Below the pieces are notes generated by a model. The model did not search any database and was not told the DNA's origin. It saw only the letters and a program-made list of their open reading frames with translations. From Gavia stellata (taxonomy: Eukaryota; Chordata; Aves; Gaviiformes; Gaviidae): DNA of 64,000 bases. Shown here piece by piece: positions 23,201 through 34,740 of the stretch. The translations under genes and the position numbers were made by a program. The stretch spans positions 86,914,451-86,978,450 of the forward strand of contig NC_082595.1 in NCBI RefSeq assembly GCF_030936135.1, given 5' to 3'. The stretch's first letter is position 1. Each line of letters begins with the position of its first letter.

Positions 23201-26200
23201 ATTATGGGTTTGGAGGATTTTTTTTAATTTCCTAACCTTTTAAAGGTTTGAGTACTTGCTTCATTTTACATTGCAATTTACTCTACTGGTTTCTAAGTTC
23301 AGAGCAGTCACTTTCTTCCATGCAGTTAATTTCCTTCTTTCATTTGTGCTCTAGTTGCTTTTGGGACTTTGGGAGGTTAGGTGTAAGTGAAAACGTTCTG
23401 CTTTTCTACAAAAGCAACACACTTATTACAGACACAGTAGCCACCAAAAGTTTTTAAGGTGTGGACCTGTAGATGTTTCCGAGTGTGTCCAATTCTCCCT
23501 TCCATTGAAGTATTCCTACTGAGTTCTTTATGCATTTGAGATATCTATGTATATAGAAGCCAGAAGACACCCTCTTCCAGACTGAGATACATCAGCCTGG
23601 AAGAGATTAAAACCAGCCTGAATGGTTGGCCCTGACAGAGTACTTTGCATGAATACTTCCTAACTCACTTCTGTGGCAAAAATGACCACAGTTAGTTCAG
23701 ATCACCTTCTTTGTTTCATTCAGCAGACGTGGATCTTGAAGAGGCCACCCATTCTTAGCCAAGGTTAAATACATGTTTAGGTTTTAAGCAATTAGAACAT
23801 TACTTTGTAAACATCCTAAACTAAGACTGCTTTAAGAAGTCTTTGTTCCTTTAACTCTACATAATAAGAACTTTCTAAGGCAGGTGTAGTGAACTCTATC
23901 TCATCTGTATTGCTGTAATTTCTGTTAAATTAGTAATATACATTTCTCCAGTTGAGAGAAGGTCCTCATGCCTACAGCTACATGAAATGCACAACACTGA
24001 CAATATTTTAGTATATCTGATGTTCACAAGCAGATTAGTGGAAATTTTGTGTTAGTCCTTTCAAAACCAGGGAGCTGGGAAACAGGCAACATTTAGTAGG
24101 TTTTAATTAGTCTTCTCTTCCACAAATTCTGTATCCAAATTAGTGATTTAATTGACCCATAAAAGTACAATACCATATGCTACTTAAAAGCACCTCACAC
24201 TGAATGACTACAAATTTACACATACTTAAGGCTGTGTCTTAATTCCAAAAAAAGGTGTGGTTTTTTTTTTTTTTAACAGTGGGATAAATTAATCTGAGCA
24301 AAGTCATGGTGGCAAAACTGGAATATCCAATTTTAGGCCATCTAGGAGCAGACCAGGTATGCCATTACCACCTTTACTAAAGAGCTCAGTTGGTGGGAAC
24401 TTACTTTGCTAACAACGCTATTCAACATCTTTTTGAAATAGAAATTTTTACAACTGTGGCTGGTGTAAAGCACAAAGCCAGCATGAACAGTATACCATAA
24501 ATTCTAACTAAGTTCAGAAGCGATTGTGTACTCACACAATCTGGTTTAAATGTAATTTAAATGCATTTCTGCATGTGAAACCACAGCCTAAGCCACCTGT
24601 GCTCACCATGAGTCTCACCATGTGTCTCACCATGAGTGAGACAAGCTCCCAGTGGCTCTTATTGTAAATCAGTTGTGTGAGGTTAATGTACCCCTTAAAG
24701 ACTGTAGTTTCTTGCCTCCCTGAGGGTTTCATGGCAAACTAGCTAACGTGACAATTATTGCATAGTTTGTATCCTGTCCTTCTTATCAGCAAAGGAAAAA
24801 CACTAAGTCAAATTATTATTTTCATTGGGAGCTGAGAATATGTTAACATTATGTAAGCCTGCAGCCCACACCTACTTTACTTCTCAAATTACATTCTAAT
24901 CTGTAGTGCTAATTACTTTATTCCAGTACTTTCCCATGTTTCTCAGCTGGATTTCACAATATTTGCAACGTTAGGTAACCATCTAATAAAGGAGGCACTG
25001 CCAGGTGCTAACACACGCCTACTGGCTTTGTCTGAATGATCTGCCTTACGTTGCAAATCGTTCCACAGTTAAGCTCTTGAATTTTGCAAGCTAAGTTGAC
25101 GTGTTGAACTCTATTTAAAAACTAACATTTAAACCAAAGCAATACTCAAAATTTAATAAAAGAGATAATTTTACATGCAATTCAGGAAACTGCTTTTTTG
25201 GGGTTTTTTTGTTTGTTTGTTCCTTTGTTTACTGTTGTAAAACACTTACACAATGATATCTTCACATTTCTCGGATCACGTGTTACGCAGTAAGCTCCAT
25301 AACCAGCCACAGAACCAAAGGTGAGACCAGCAGCTAAAGAGATTTTACTACCTGCAAGAAACCATTCAAGGGTTATTTCTGACTACAATGTCTTTAAGTT
25401 CAATCTTTACACAGTAGTTCTCTCTATACACAGTATTATTCAAATATTTAAAAAATAGAACCGATTTTGCCACAGTGCAGCTAGCTCACTCAGTGTGAAT
25501 AGAGAGGTAGTATTTCTGCAAATGGGTCATTCTCTTGCATGGCATTAGGGGCAAAGTTCACTAAATTAGAGGGAGACGATCAGGATCTAGTAATACTTGC
25601 AATCTGGGAAAAATAATCTTCGAAGCACAAACCTAAATTTGGCTGTTTTCTCTACCATACATACCTTTAGAAGCATTTTTATAATTTCTCTGGACTGTCT
25701 GTTGACAGTCCAGAGAAACGTATCTTAGCGCACTTGGGAGTCTCCAAAAATGATAGAAATGTGTCAAAATATATAAAGGGTGAATTGGACAACACATGTA
25801 GTCATAAGTCTTTCAGTCTGACATCAGTCCTGGACAAAGAAATGGCATCACCAACATCACATTTAATTAATAAAGAATTAAAAAACAGTTAGATGGCAAT
25901 GAGGATAAAGATACGGCTTTAAAAAGTAACTCGACATCTTCTTTCAGTGGTATTACAAAACCAGTTCATAAAGCCCAGAGTTTCAGTAATATACTGAGGT
26001 TTCTGAATAGGCATCTGACTCTGTACCATATGATAAAAGCATAGAATCAGCACAGCAGGCATTATCTGATTTAACCTGATCCCAAAATGTTTATAAATAA
26101 AGAATCCATACCCCCAGATGTCATATAGCTCCCAGTCCTATTATATTGAATATTTTTAATCAAGAATTTGCAAGAAAACAGAAATCGTTACCAATTAAAA

Positions 26201-27179
26201 AAAAAATCTAGATTTGCCACAAGCACTGACCAACTATTAAAGAGTGAAGAGAACAAGCGAATGGGACAGTTAGTGAGTGCAGCAGGGTGCAAACAAAAAA
26301 ATACAGCAAGTGTTTTCAGAAAGTCAGATATAAAGCTATGTCTCTAAGAGCAAAGCATGTGCATGCTACACAGGGAAACGGTGACCCTGAATCGCAAGAA
26401 TCGGGATGGATAATGGCGATGGTGAAGATGACTGATGTGCTGCTGGGATGTGCACTTTGTGGGAGAGCTGAGGGGGACCAGCCTGGAGATCCCGCCTGCC
26501 TGTCCTTGGTACCACTGCGACCTCTGCCGGGATGCCGTGCTGGGCTCGGGCAGGGCACTGCTAGCTGGAAAGGACTGCAAAAATGACTGAAATATGGAAA
26601 ACGTGCTTTATAGCACACGATAACCTAAAACCTGATTATCTGAGAGTTAATATCTAAGACATAATTGACCACCAGATCAGAATGCGCAAGTAAAGGGTTT
26701 TCTTTCCAGCGTGCATCTGGAAATCTCAGAATCAAGCCAGGATGCCTCCGCAGAAAATAAACTTTAATCAAAGATCATCTACTGTGCTCAACGCAGGAAT
26801 GATTAAAGGAAATGAGAAGGCCCAAAATACACTGAAGGTCAAAGATAACATGACAGCCCCTTTTTGCCCTGAAAACAAACTAATCAGTTAGATTAACAGA
26901 AAAAACTGACCACTTAAATGCTTAAGTTGACCCAAGTAAATCTCATGAGACTCAGCTCATTTATAGCAGTGCAGCATGGATTTAAGTTGCAGTCGTGTTC
27001 ATTATAGCGAAGTTTTCATGTGTCACGTAATTTTTTTTTACAAAGCGTAGCGGAGAGGAAACTCAAATGCTTCATTTCCATATCCTGCTATCCCAGTATT
27101 TACCTTTACGTGCGTATCCTACAACACCTCCAACAGCCAGCAATGCAGCATATGCAAAACCAATCCAGTCAATAGCCAT
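20282..27179 (-). CDS. TMEM14A: TMEM14A, small four-helix transmembrane protein (complete coding sequence)
   Basis: A 101-residue TMEM14-family membrane protein. Coding exons in transcription order on the − strand: 27179–27104 (ATG at 27179–27177), 25351–25250, 21401–21314 and 20321–20282 (TAG at 20284–20282). All have AG/GT borders and phases 1, 1 and 2 join cleanly. The protein starts [16 protein letters not shown], and hydrophobic segments lie at about residues 5–22, 30–48, 57–72 and 80–101. It shares IGF-YAAL, AGL-FG--AGYGAY, IMG-RFKRSKK-MPAGLVA and MILRLV with mammalian TMEM14A, which is 99 residues. TMEM14A is reported in mitochondrial/ER membranes and has been linked to resistance to apoptosis; this is family knowledge, not visible here. 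The last coding exon is only 40 nt but follows a strong T-rich acceptor. The acceptor just before the ATG (exon starting about 27189) shows a non-coding first exon upstream, probably in the CpG island at 28.3–29.1 kb. TMEM14A is transcribed toward the GSTA genes. Confidence 0.95.
24602..24637. repeat. Three tandem 12-bp units in intron of TMEM14A
   Basis: CTCACCATGAGT, CTCACCATGTGT and CTCACCATGAGT in direct succession; one substitution separates the middle unit. Confidence 0.8.
25685..25718. repeat. Perfect inverted repeat, 15-bp arms with 4-nt loop
   Basis: The arm TTTCTCTGGACTGTC at 25685–25699 is exactly complementary to GACAGTCCAGAGAAA at 25704–25718, with TGTT between. It lies in the TMEM14A intron between the first and second coding exons, just left of an old CR1 copy. 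No target-site duplication or transposon end was recognised. Confidence 0.9.
25740..26500 (+). mobile_element. Old, degraded CR1-like LINE, reverse-transcriptase region
   Basis: Order and wording resemble ancient amniote CR1 elements: CAGTCTGACATCAGTCCTGG, TTAATTAATAAAGAATTAAA, CTCGACATCTTCTTTCAG and GGCATCTGACTCTGTACCAT. The frames are broken throughout and it is clearly dead. It lies in an intron of TMEM14A in the orientation opposite to that gene. The boundaries are approximate. Confidence 0.65.
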
Positions 27180-27423
27180 GGTTCCAACTCTGGAGAAGAA
27201 AACACATTGCAACTGAAGACAAACAAGTTCCTTCTTCCTGGTCAAAAAAATCCCATTACTTAAAGTGTTCTAAATAACATTACACTCTCCTCAGTCGTGT
27301 TTGACTACTGTGTCAAAATATTCAAAAGGTGAAGGTGTGTCTATTGGCTATTGTATCACCTTTTCACTAACTGCTGCCCTTCCTTACACTTCAGTTTCTA
27401 GGTATACCGTATTTCCATTAGAA

Positions 27424-27555
27424 ATAGGAATTATTTATAGGAATTTACTATTAATTAATTTACTTATTATTTAGTTTATTTATTATTTAATTATTATTAA
27501 TTATTTATTTATTATTATTTTATTATTTATTATTTAATTTATTTATTTATTATAG
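27424..27555. repeat. AT-rich low-complexity tract (TTTA/TTA)n
   Basis: About 130 bases of irregular ATTT, ATT and ATTA units upstream of the first coding exon of TMEM14A, inside its 5' intron. Confidence 0.9.
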
Positions 27556-28299
27556 GAATTAGAATAGGTATTTTTGGAATGTATGTAGCATGCATTTTTC
27601 CCCAATCAAAAATACATATATGCAAGCAAAAAGCTTGACACTACCCAAAGCATCAGTTTTGTTGCACTTGTGCCATATGGCTGATCTGGGGGTTTGCTAT
27701 GGATACATACAGGTCTTCTGAGCGCACAGCTTAGTGCCCTTTCAACCAGGCTATACTTGGTGTACTTCAAGCGGAATGTCACAGGCCCTGCAGCACCAGG
27801 CAAAAATAGGAATTTTCAGAGTCTACCCAAAGTTTCCAGACAGAACCCTAGGCTGTCTTTGGGAAGCTACACATACAGCAGCTTTTTCCTGTCTCTGTCT
27901 ATGCCTCTTTTGTTTCACCTTTAGATTCTGATGCGTTGTCCAAACTTAGGCTTCTCTCCTCCAAAACACATTTAAGTTACCTTTGTAATACTGATCCCTA
28001 CTTCCCTGGCTGTGCTTTGCAAAGGCAGGAGTGGCGGTGGAGAGCTATGGCCTCTCTTCCACCAGCTGGTGGGATACACCTTTCCCCTCCTTCTCCCAAA
28101 TTCAGGGTATACCTAATTAAGTTCATCCTTTTTTTTACCTGAGCGAGTGTGGCCTTGGTCACAGTGTTAAAGGGGTGGCAGGAAAAAGCACACACTCATC
28201 ATTTCATGTCAAGCGTTTAATATTAAAGTGAGCAACTCACAGCGAGCCCCTCAAAGCTGTAACCCCCTGAAGAAGACAGGTGGTTTTAGGGGGCCGTGG

Positions 28300-29080
28300 C
28301 ACCCCCGAAAACGAGGTCCGCAAAGGTAGGGGCCAGGCTCAAAGCGCGGCCTTTGATCCGCCCGGCCTTCGTGGCCTAGGCAGGCCGAGGCCTGGCGCGG
28401 CCGGCCGCCCTCCCTCCAGTGGGGACTTCCACCTCCTGCCCGGGCCCACTGGGCCCGCGCCCCCCGCAGCCCGCCTCTCGCCACGCTTCTCCCACCTCCG
28501 CTCCGCGCAGCCCCGCGCTCGCTTCCCCCGCGCTCCGCGACGGAGCCCCCGTCAGAAGGCAGGTGGCTGCGGAAGGGAGGCCCGCCGCCCTCCCCGCGGC
28601 CCGCTCGCCCTCAGCCGCCCCCGCCGCGGCTCAGCCCCGCTGGACGCGGCGCCCCTCCGCCGCCCCGCCGTACCTCGTCCCGCCGCAGCGCGCCCGCCCC
28701 GCCGCCCTCCGACCTCCCCTGGCCCCGCCTCCCGCGCCCGGCGGGCACCGTGAGGCGTCGCGGGGCCGGCGCCGCAGTCCCGCCGCCGCAGTCCCGCCTC
28801 AGCGCCGGCGCCCGCCTCACGGCCGCCTCCCCGGTTTCTGCCCCTCGGCAAAGGGGAAGGAGGGCGTCTGCGGCTGTCATGGCCGCGCCGCGGCGGACCT
28901 GGCCGTGCTGCCGCTTGCGGAGCTCCTTGCGAGGGGCGAGCGGCGTCTTGTGGCACTTGGCTGAGACGGGAGTCGGGGAGACAAGCCCGGGTCGGCGCGG
29001 GGCAGCGGGGCTTTGCACCATGTTTGTCGGGGCCCCTCAGCGACAGGGCCCAGCTCCCGGGTTGGCGTCCCCTGCCTCGT
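28300..29080 (-). promoter_or_regulatory. CpG island, probable promoter of TMEM14A
   Basis: A very GC- and CpG-rich block about 1.1 kb upstream of the first coding exon of TMEM14A, which requires a non-coding leader exon. Donor-like sites on the − strand are at 28673 (GACGAG then GTACGG) and just outside the island at 28138 (CTCAG then GTAAAA). No TATA-like element stands out. The right half could also serve a divergent + strand transcript, which would fit the unrecognised gene or an antisense RNA, but no joined + strand exon was demonstrated. Confidence 0.7.
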
Positions 29081-31789
29081 GAGACTCCTTGTCCTGTCCT
29101 CAGGCGGCTCCTCTGCCTCGGCTCCGCCGGGAGCGGAAAGATCCGTGGCTTATTTTAGGCTTTTAAGCCTAAAAAACACTGCCCTGCCATGTTGGGGATG
29201 GAGGAACTAATGAAGGAGAAAGATGATGACTGCAGAGCCGCTTGTCCCCAAAGGGGAGAGGAGAGCTGGGCAGGGGCTGCGGCCAAGGTCTCCTGCCTGC
29301 ACCACCCCAGAGACACTGCGACCCAGCGACAGGTGCTCATTGCCATGCTGGGCACCCTTCTGACCACTGCCCCTCACACGGAGCGGTTCCGCTCTCCTCC
29401 TCGCCTGCATCTTCGAAACTTTGAGGGTTTCCTGCATGAAGTGAGGCGAGCAGATACATAGACAGAACACTGATGTTACCTATTTGTCAGGGGAAACCAA
29501 CAGGTGCAAACCCCAACACTCAGATACTACACACATAGCTAATTTATGAAACTGCTTGCTGTGGGTATTTTTAACACGTTGACTTCTTGTCTGATAGCCC
29601 TGTTTGCTGGAGCTATTCCACTACAAGCTGTTTTTCTCCGTATTTTGTCATCATCCGCTGTATTTCTTTAGCTTTCTCTCAAGTGGGCTGTTCTTGACTA
29701 GCGTGGGATGTGTCCTTCAGCGGTAATTGAGGGGTGCCTGCCTGTGACATTCCCCACGCGTCCATTGTTCCCACAAACAGGCTGAGCATAAACATGGCCA
29801 CAACAGGGAGAGACGTACAATGCTGCGTGATGGGACTTGGATACCTGCCTTTTTCAGGGGTCATTTGAAAATCCCTGCCAAAATCTTGTGTTTCCTTTAG
29901 ATTTCTTTGCTTAAAGGTGTGGGAGTTTTCCGCTCCAAAGAGCTTGCTGGAAAGCAAACCAGTGTTCTCATTAGAGTTAACGTATTTAATTTCCACTCCT
30001 AAAGTTCCATTTGTTTTTTCTGTTAGCATTTAACTGCTGCGACACAAACCCACTCCATGTGAGCTGTCCAAGTCTGTCTGCTCGGTGGAAAACAGAACCA
30101 CTCTCCTTATCGCACCAGTGTCTGTGGGAAGGAAGACTGAAGGTACAGCAACTTTGGAAAACAAACACAGGACACTTGAGGGCAGGACGGCTCCAAAATG
30201 CAAACCAAAAGCAGATTTATAAGTTGAAATCCAGAAGTACTGGATTTCCTTATGAAGTATTCTGAGACTTGCGGCTCTTGAAAAGCACAGTAAAATAAAC
30301 AGTGGAGTAAACGGATCAAAACCATGCAATTCTATTTGAGGGGGCTCCAAAGTGGAGAAAATACAATGTTTTTTGGCACCTCTAGGATAATGACCAGTTG
30401 TGGTTACTGATTCAATGATACTCCTCACTAAAGTAGACTGGATAACCCTGAAGTCTGGGCTAAATTTTAATTCATGTAATTATATGCTGTTTGTTATGTT
30501 CCCTTCCATTTTCAGTTGCGAAAAGTATTTGGTATTGTCTTCCCTAAGCTGGTACTTAAACTATTGTCTGATGTGAAATGGTTGCTGTATTTTACAGCAC
30601 AAGTAGTCTCCTATGGGAAGTTTTTAATGGGAGGAGAATTCCTTAAATTAGTTTGTTGGTAGCATGATAAATCAAACCCCTTGGTCCTAACAGTGAAGTA
30701 TAACAGAGCTAGCAGCAAAGCTAGTGTTAATGTTGCTAAGTGCTTTCTATTCTAGTTTTCAGTTGTTCATAACTGCCAGTCTGAGCTGAAATTTCCCCTG
30801 TTGGGTGTCTGCTTCCAGCTGTTTCATTTTAGCTTGTTTTGGTTGTTTTGTTTTGTATTATGATTTGTTTGCTTTGTTTTTGGAAAGTTCCATTTACAAC
30901 TATCGAGCCAACTATAAGGGTGAATTTAGAGGGTTTTGTGCATTATAAACATAAGCATTTCACTGAACAGCCTCTAGCATCTCTCTGGTTTGCTTTCAAA
31001 TTTGGCAAGTAAATTGCTTTAGTTTCAGGGGTATATTTTTCCATCTTCATGAAAATGTGACCTGAAGAGAAAAAGGTTTAAAAATGCTGAGCAGAGGCTT
31101 CTTAAAATTGCCCAGCCCAGTCCCCAGAAAGTTCCACCCATGTTGATCATGTGTGACCTTTTTTAGGTCCATCTGCATTCATATCTGAAAGTATGCGCTC
31201 TCTCTAGAGAAAGGCGGAGTTTGTGCCTTGATTTACTAGTGTTCTGTATAAAACAAGAAGCCTTCAAGGGGCTTGGGCTGAAAGGTAGTGGAGCCCATCT
31301 CCCTCCCCTTGAAAATTTTTGCTCTGGCTACCTGTTGTTAGAGAGGGTGTTGACAGGATGAATCACGTAAAAGACCTGTCTCCTGCTGTAAGCTGTGTGT
31401 GTTTTTTGTTGGTCTTCCTGTATTAACACTAAAGGCTACTCATAGTTGTAAGCTCCAAGTAAGATTTAATGCTAACTGCTAGACCAGAACATAATGTGAT
31501 ACCAGAAGGGATCTGTAGAATGGAAGAGTGCCTCTGAAATACCAGAGACAGAAGAAAAGGTCCTGAGTGGGGGAAAAAGGAGCAGCTAAGCACCCTGAGA
31601 CAGCTGTAATTTGGGAACATTTTTGTGCAAAAGATTGTTCTCTTCATCAGGTGGGACTATGGAAAGGGAAGAGGAATAAAGTGTGGTTTTAAAAATGCAG
31701 ATTCAGAGGCTTCAGGTTTAATAATCTGTAATTAAATAAGGAGGAAGACAGTTATGTTCTGGTACAGAAAGGTGACTGCTAGAAATTTT

Positions 31790-31833
31790 GTAAGCTTTCA
31801 AATATGTATATGTAAGCTTTCAAATATGTATAC
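31790..31833. repeat. 22-bp tandem duplication
   Basis: Two direct copies of a unit starting GTAAGCTTTCAAATATGTAT, differing only at the last base. It is an isolated recent-looking duplication. Confidence 0.85.
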
Positions 31834-33343
31834 ACGTGTATATAAGCAGTGAGAAGGAAAGTGGTGTTAAGAAGGTTGTTTCAAAAGGCTGAGGAGACAG
31901 ATCTGGAGCCTCACTGGGCTGCATTTATGGGTCATTACCCCTCAGTCCTGAAGTGTCAGTTCCTGGAAAATTTAGTATGAAAACTTAGATCCAGAATCAT
32001 CCCTGGTAATTCAATCAAATGGTAAAAAGCAGAGATATTGCTCTTTATAATAACCATGAAGTAATCTGGCAGAGCATGTACATTAATAAACAGCCACGCA
32101 AACTAAGGCCTTTTCTATGGACTAAATATATACGGACATGGACTAAAGCCTGCAAAGGGAAAAGAGATGGGTTCTTGCACAGTGATTTCACAGGAGATGG
32201 TGCTCAAATTTAACAGCTCACTGCTGCCAAAAGGGCCTCTTTATTTCCAATTCTGCTTTCCAGTCCCTTATTTTGTGCAGTAATTGATGGGTTTTGTGCC
32301 TTCTCTCCTGATCCTCAATGGCTGAGTCAACTCAGTAGCCCAGCAGAAACATAAGTGGGCAGAAAAATACGTAGTTTTTTGCTGAATTAGTTCAGTCAGT
32401 CATTTGTTTCAATTAGTTCACTCAGGAGGGTCTAAAAAGCATCAGGGCACAAAGGAAGAGCAGGGACTGCGTGACCAGGTGAGAGGCTGGGGAGAGCCTC
32501 TGCAGGGGTCAGCAAGAAAGAGTGAGATATCCTGAAGCTGCATATTTCCTGACTTTTCAGGGAACTTTGCTTGTGAGAAAGGATTATGGTATGGCACTGG
32601 GTGAAATTCTTGGTAAATTCAGTGAAATGCAGCTCAGAATTATGGTTGTTCAGTGGTATCTCAGGAATCTTCCCAGGTGCTGAGTCCAACAAACTAGTAT
32701 TTCTGGAAGCTAGCAAACACTGAAATAATGTACATGCCCACAGAAACCTACCTGTGGGCCCTCGGAGCTGACAATATCCAATTTTACTGTGAGCCAACAA
32801 CATCCACAACATTACTATGAGGTCTCCAGTGAAATTAGGTTCTAGCTACGTTTAATATTGAAGAGATTAATGGGAACAAAATGCAAGAATGTGATTGTGA
32901 TATGGAGTGATATCGGAGAATATATGTAAAACTGTTTCTGCTCACCAGGCATGATCAAAGGGCTATAGTGGATGCTAAGATTGAGTGGTTAAACTGCTCT
33001 GGGTTCTGATCAACGTAGCGATTTGGTTTTCCTAGTTGAGTTCTCAAAAGCTGATAGACTCTGTCTCCTGAAGAAATGGAGGTTTTTCTCCTCAGTATCT
33101 CAGGAATCCTTGGGCTAAATAAATCCAGATTAGGACCACTAGCTGTGCTCTGCTTCTGAGATATCCCAAATTTCCCATCTTTCTTAATAAGTATGTGGAT
33201 TTTAAAGTGGTTCAGGAAGTCAGAGTGAAACCCTGAGAGATTTCAGAGACATTTGAAGTGGCTTGTTTGTCATTGTGTTATGTTTTCAGCTGATTGAAAA
33301 CAATTTAGGAATATGAAAATTTCTTGGGGGGGAAGGAGGGATT

Positions 33344-33360
33344 TTGTGTGTGTGTGTGTA
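33344..33360. repeat. (GT)n microsatellite
   Basis: A short pure TG run after a GGGGG-rich stretch. Confidence 0.85.
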
Positions 33361-34329
33361 TTTGCAGACCCTTTCCCTAGTATTTGTGGTCCTAGGATAG
33401 ACATCAGATCTCTGATACCTCTCACCACTATGTGCTTTGTACAGTGGGGTCTGTTTTCAGCTGCACAAACTGAGATACAAGAGTCTTCCTGACAACAGCT
33501 CACCAAAGGACAGAGAGACAGCATCCCTTGCCTTCTCCAAATTCTAGCAGATACACCGAGGCATATCTAAAAACTGTGTATGCCTCAAGACAGCTTCCTG
33601 GTCTGAAAAATAGTTTAAAGCTACGGAAGTTTTAGGATGAAAGTTCATACATGCATGCCCTGTCCTTACTCTTTCCTAGACATAGTTCACACCCAGTGTT
33701 CTTGCTGTTTCTCTCTTACCTATGGCCATTGCCTGACACAGGACCATGAGCTGGCTGGATCTTTGGTCAGGTGCAGTATGGACAAGCTTATGGATAGGAG
33801 TATCCAAATCATAAACATCTTTTGGATCATTCTCACACCAAAAAAGAAAGGAAAGTAAAATACAACCTCCTTTCCAGAAGGAAGAGGTCTGCGAGATCCT
33901 AGCCTTTATGGGGTGCACAGAGAGTAGCTCAAGCTGTGATTTTGCAATAACGAGTTATTTCAATTACTGGCTTCTCCATTCTTGGTCTCTTCCTTGAACC
34001 ACCTCTGGCATTCAGTGAACTTTGTGCCAAGCCATGATGATAAATTACCAGAAAATTGAAAAACGGCTTAGCTTGCTATTGACATTTCTGCTCTGAAACT
34101 GCAGTCTTGGAGAGCTGATGATCTTTGGGACCCTTGCTCATATATCGAAGAGAGGAGTGAAAGGCAGAGGGACAGTCCTGGTCAAACCCACATACCATAC
34201 TCTCAGGGGGCAAATAGAAGGGAGAGAGGCTATCCACAGCATGAGCTTCAGTTTGGAGAGAGTAGTTATGATCAGGATTTGCAAAATCAAGGCAGTGGGT
34301 AGAGTCAATGCAGATTGTTGTTCTCCAAA

Positions 34330-34740
34330 TCCTGCAGTACTAGAACTAGGGGGCATTCATTTAAAGCAATAGGAGATTGGTTTAGAAAAGATAAAAGGGA
34401 ATGGTTTTTTATGTGGCAGATTTAGTGAACCTGTGGAATTTGCTGCCAGCAGAGGTTTTGGAAGCAGATAGGTCACCAGACTGGAAAGGAGACTAAATGA
34501 TTAAATGGACTACAGGTTTTTAAAGAGATACTAAAAGGAATGAGTAGGGATGTGCTCTCTAACATCCCTAATACAGTGATTGTGGATGCTGGAGGAGAGC
34601 AAGGGAAATGCATAAAGTAGCCTGGCTTGCATGTTCTCATTAAATAGCGTCTGTTGTTAATGGAGAAAGGATACTGGGGATAGCTGGATGTTGGTCTGAC
34701 CCACCAGGGCATCCCTCGTGTTCTTTTCAAGGCCCTGGTT
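34330..34740 (+). mobile_element. Old, degraded CR1-like LINE 3' region
   Basis: Recognisable landmarks: GGGGGCATTCATTTAAAGCA, GAACCTGTGGAATTTGCTGC, CAGGTTTTTAAAGAGATACT and the terminal GTTGGTCTGACCCACCAGGG then GTGTTCTTTTC. These follow the order of ancient amniote CR1 tails. It has many indels and no coding capacity; the ends are approximate. Confidence 0.65.

Larger units (their letters stand above)
29081..34180. other. Non-coding interval right of the TMEM14A CpG island
   Basis: Unique sequence with no recognised gene. Short exon-like pieces (for example 32430–32481, acceptor to GTGAGA) were seen but cannot be linked to anything. It includes the 22-bp duplication at 31790–31833. Confidence 0.5.

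Noticed and set aside
28419-28964. Long + and − strand frames in the second CpG island
   Set aside because: Several overlapping frames on both strands are open at once because of base composition. None resembles TRAM2 or any other neighbour.
32430-32481. Acceptor-to-donor open segment resembling a 52-nt exon
   Set aside because: Too short to judge and not linkable in phase to another exon nearby.
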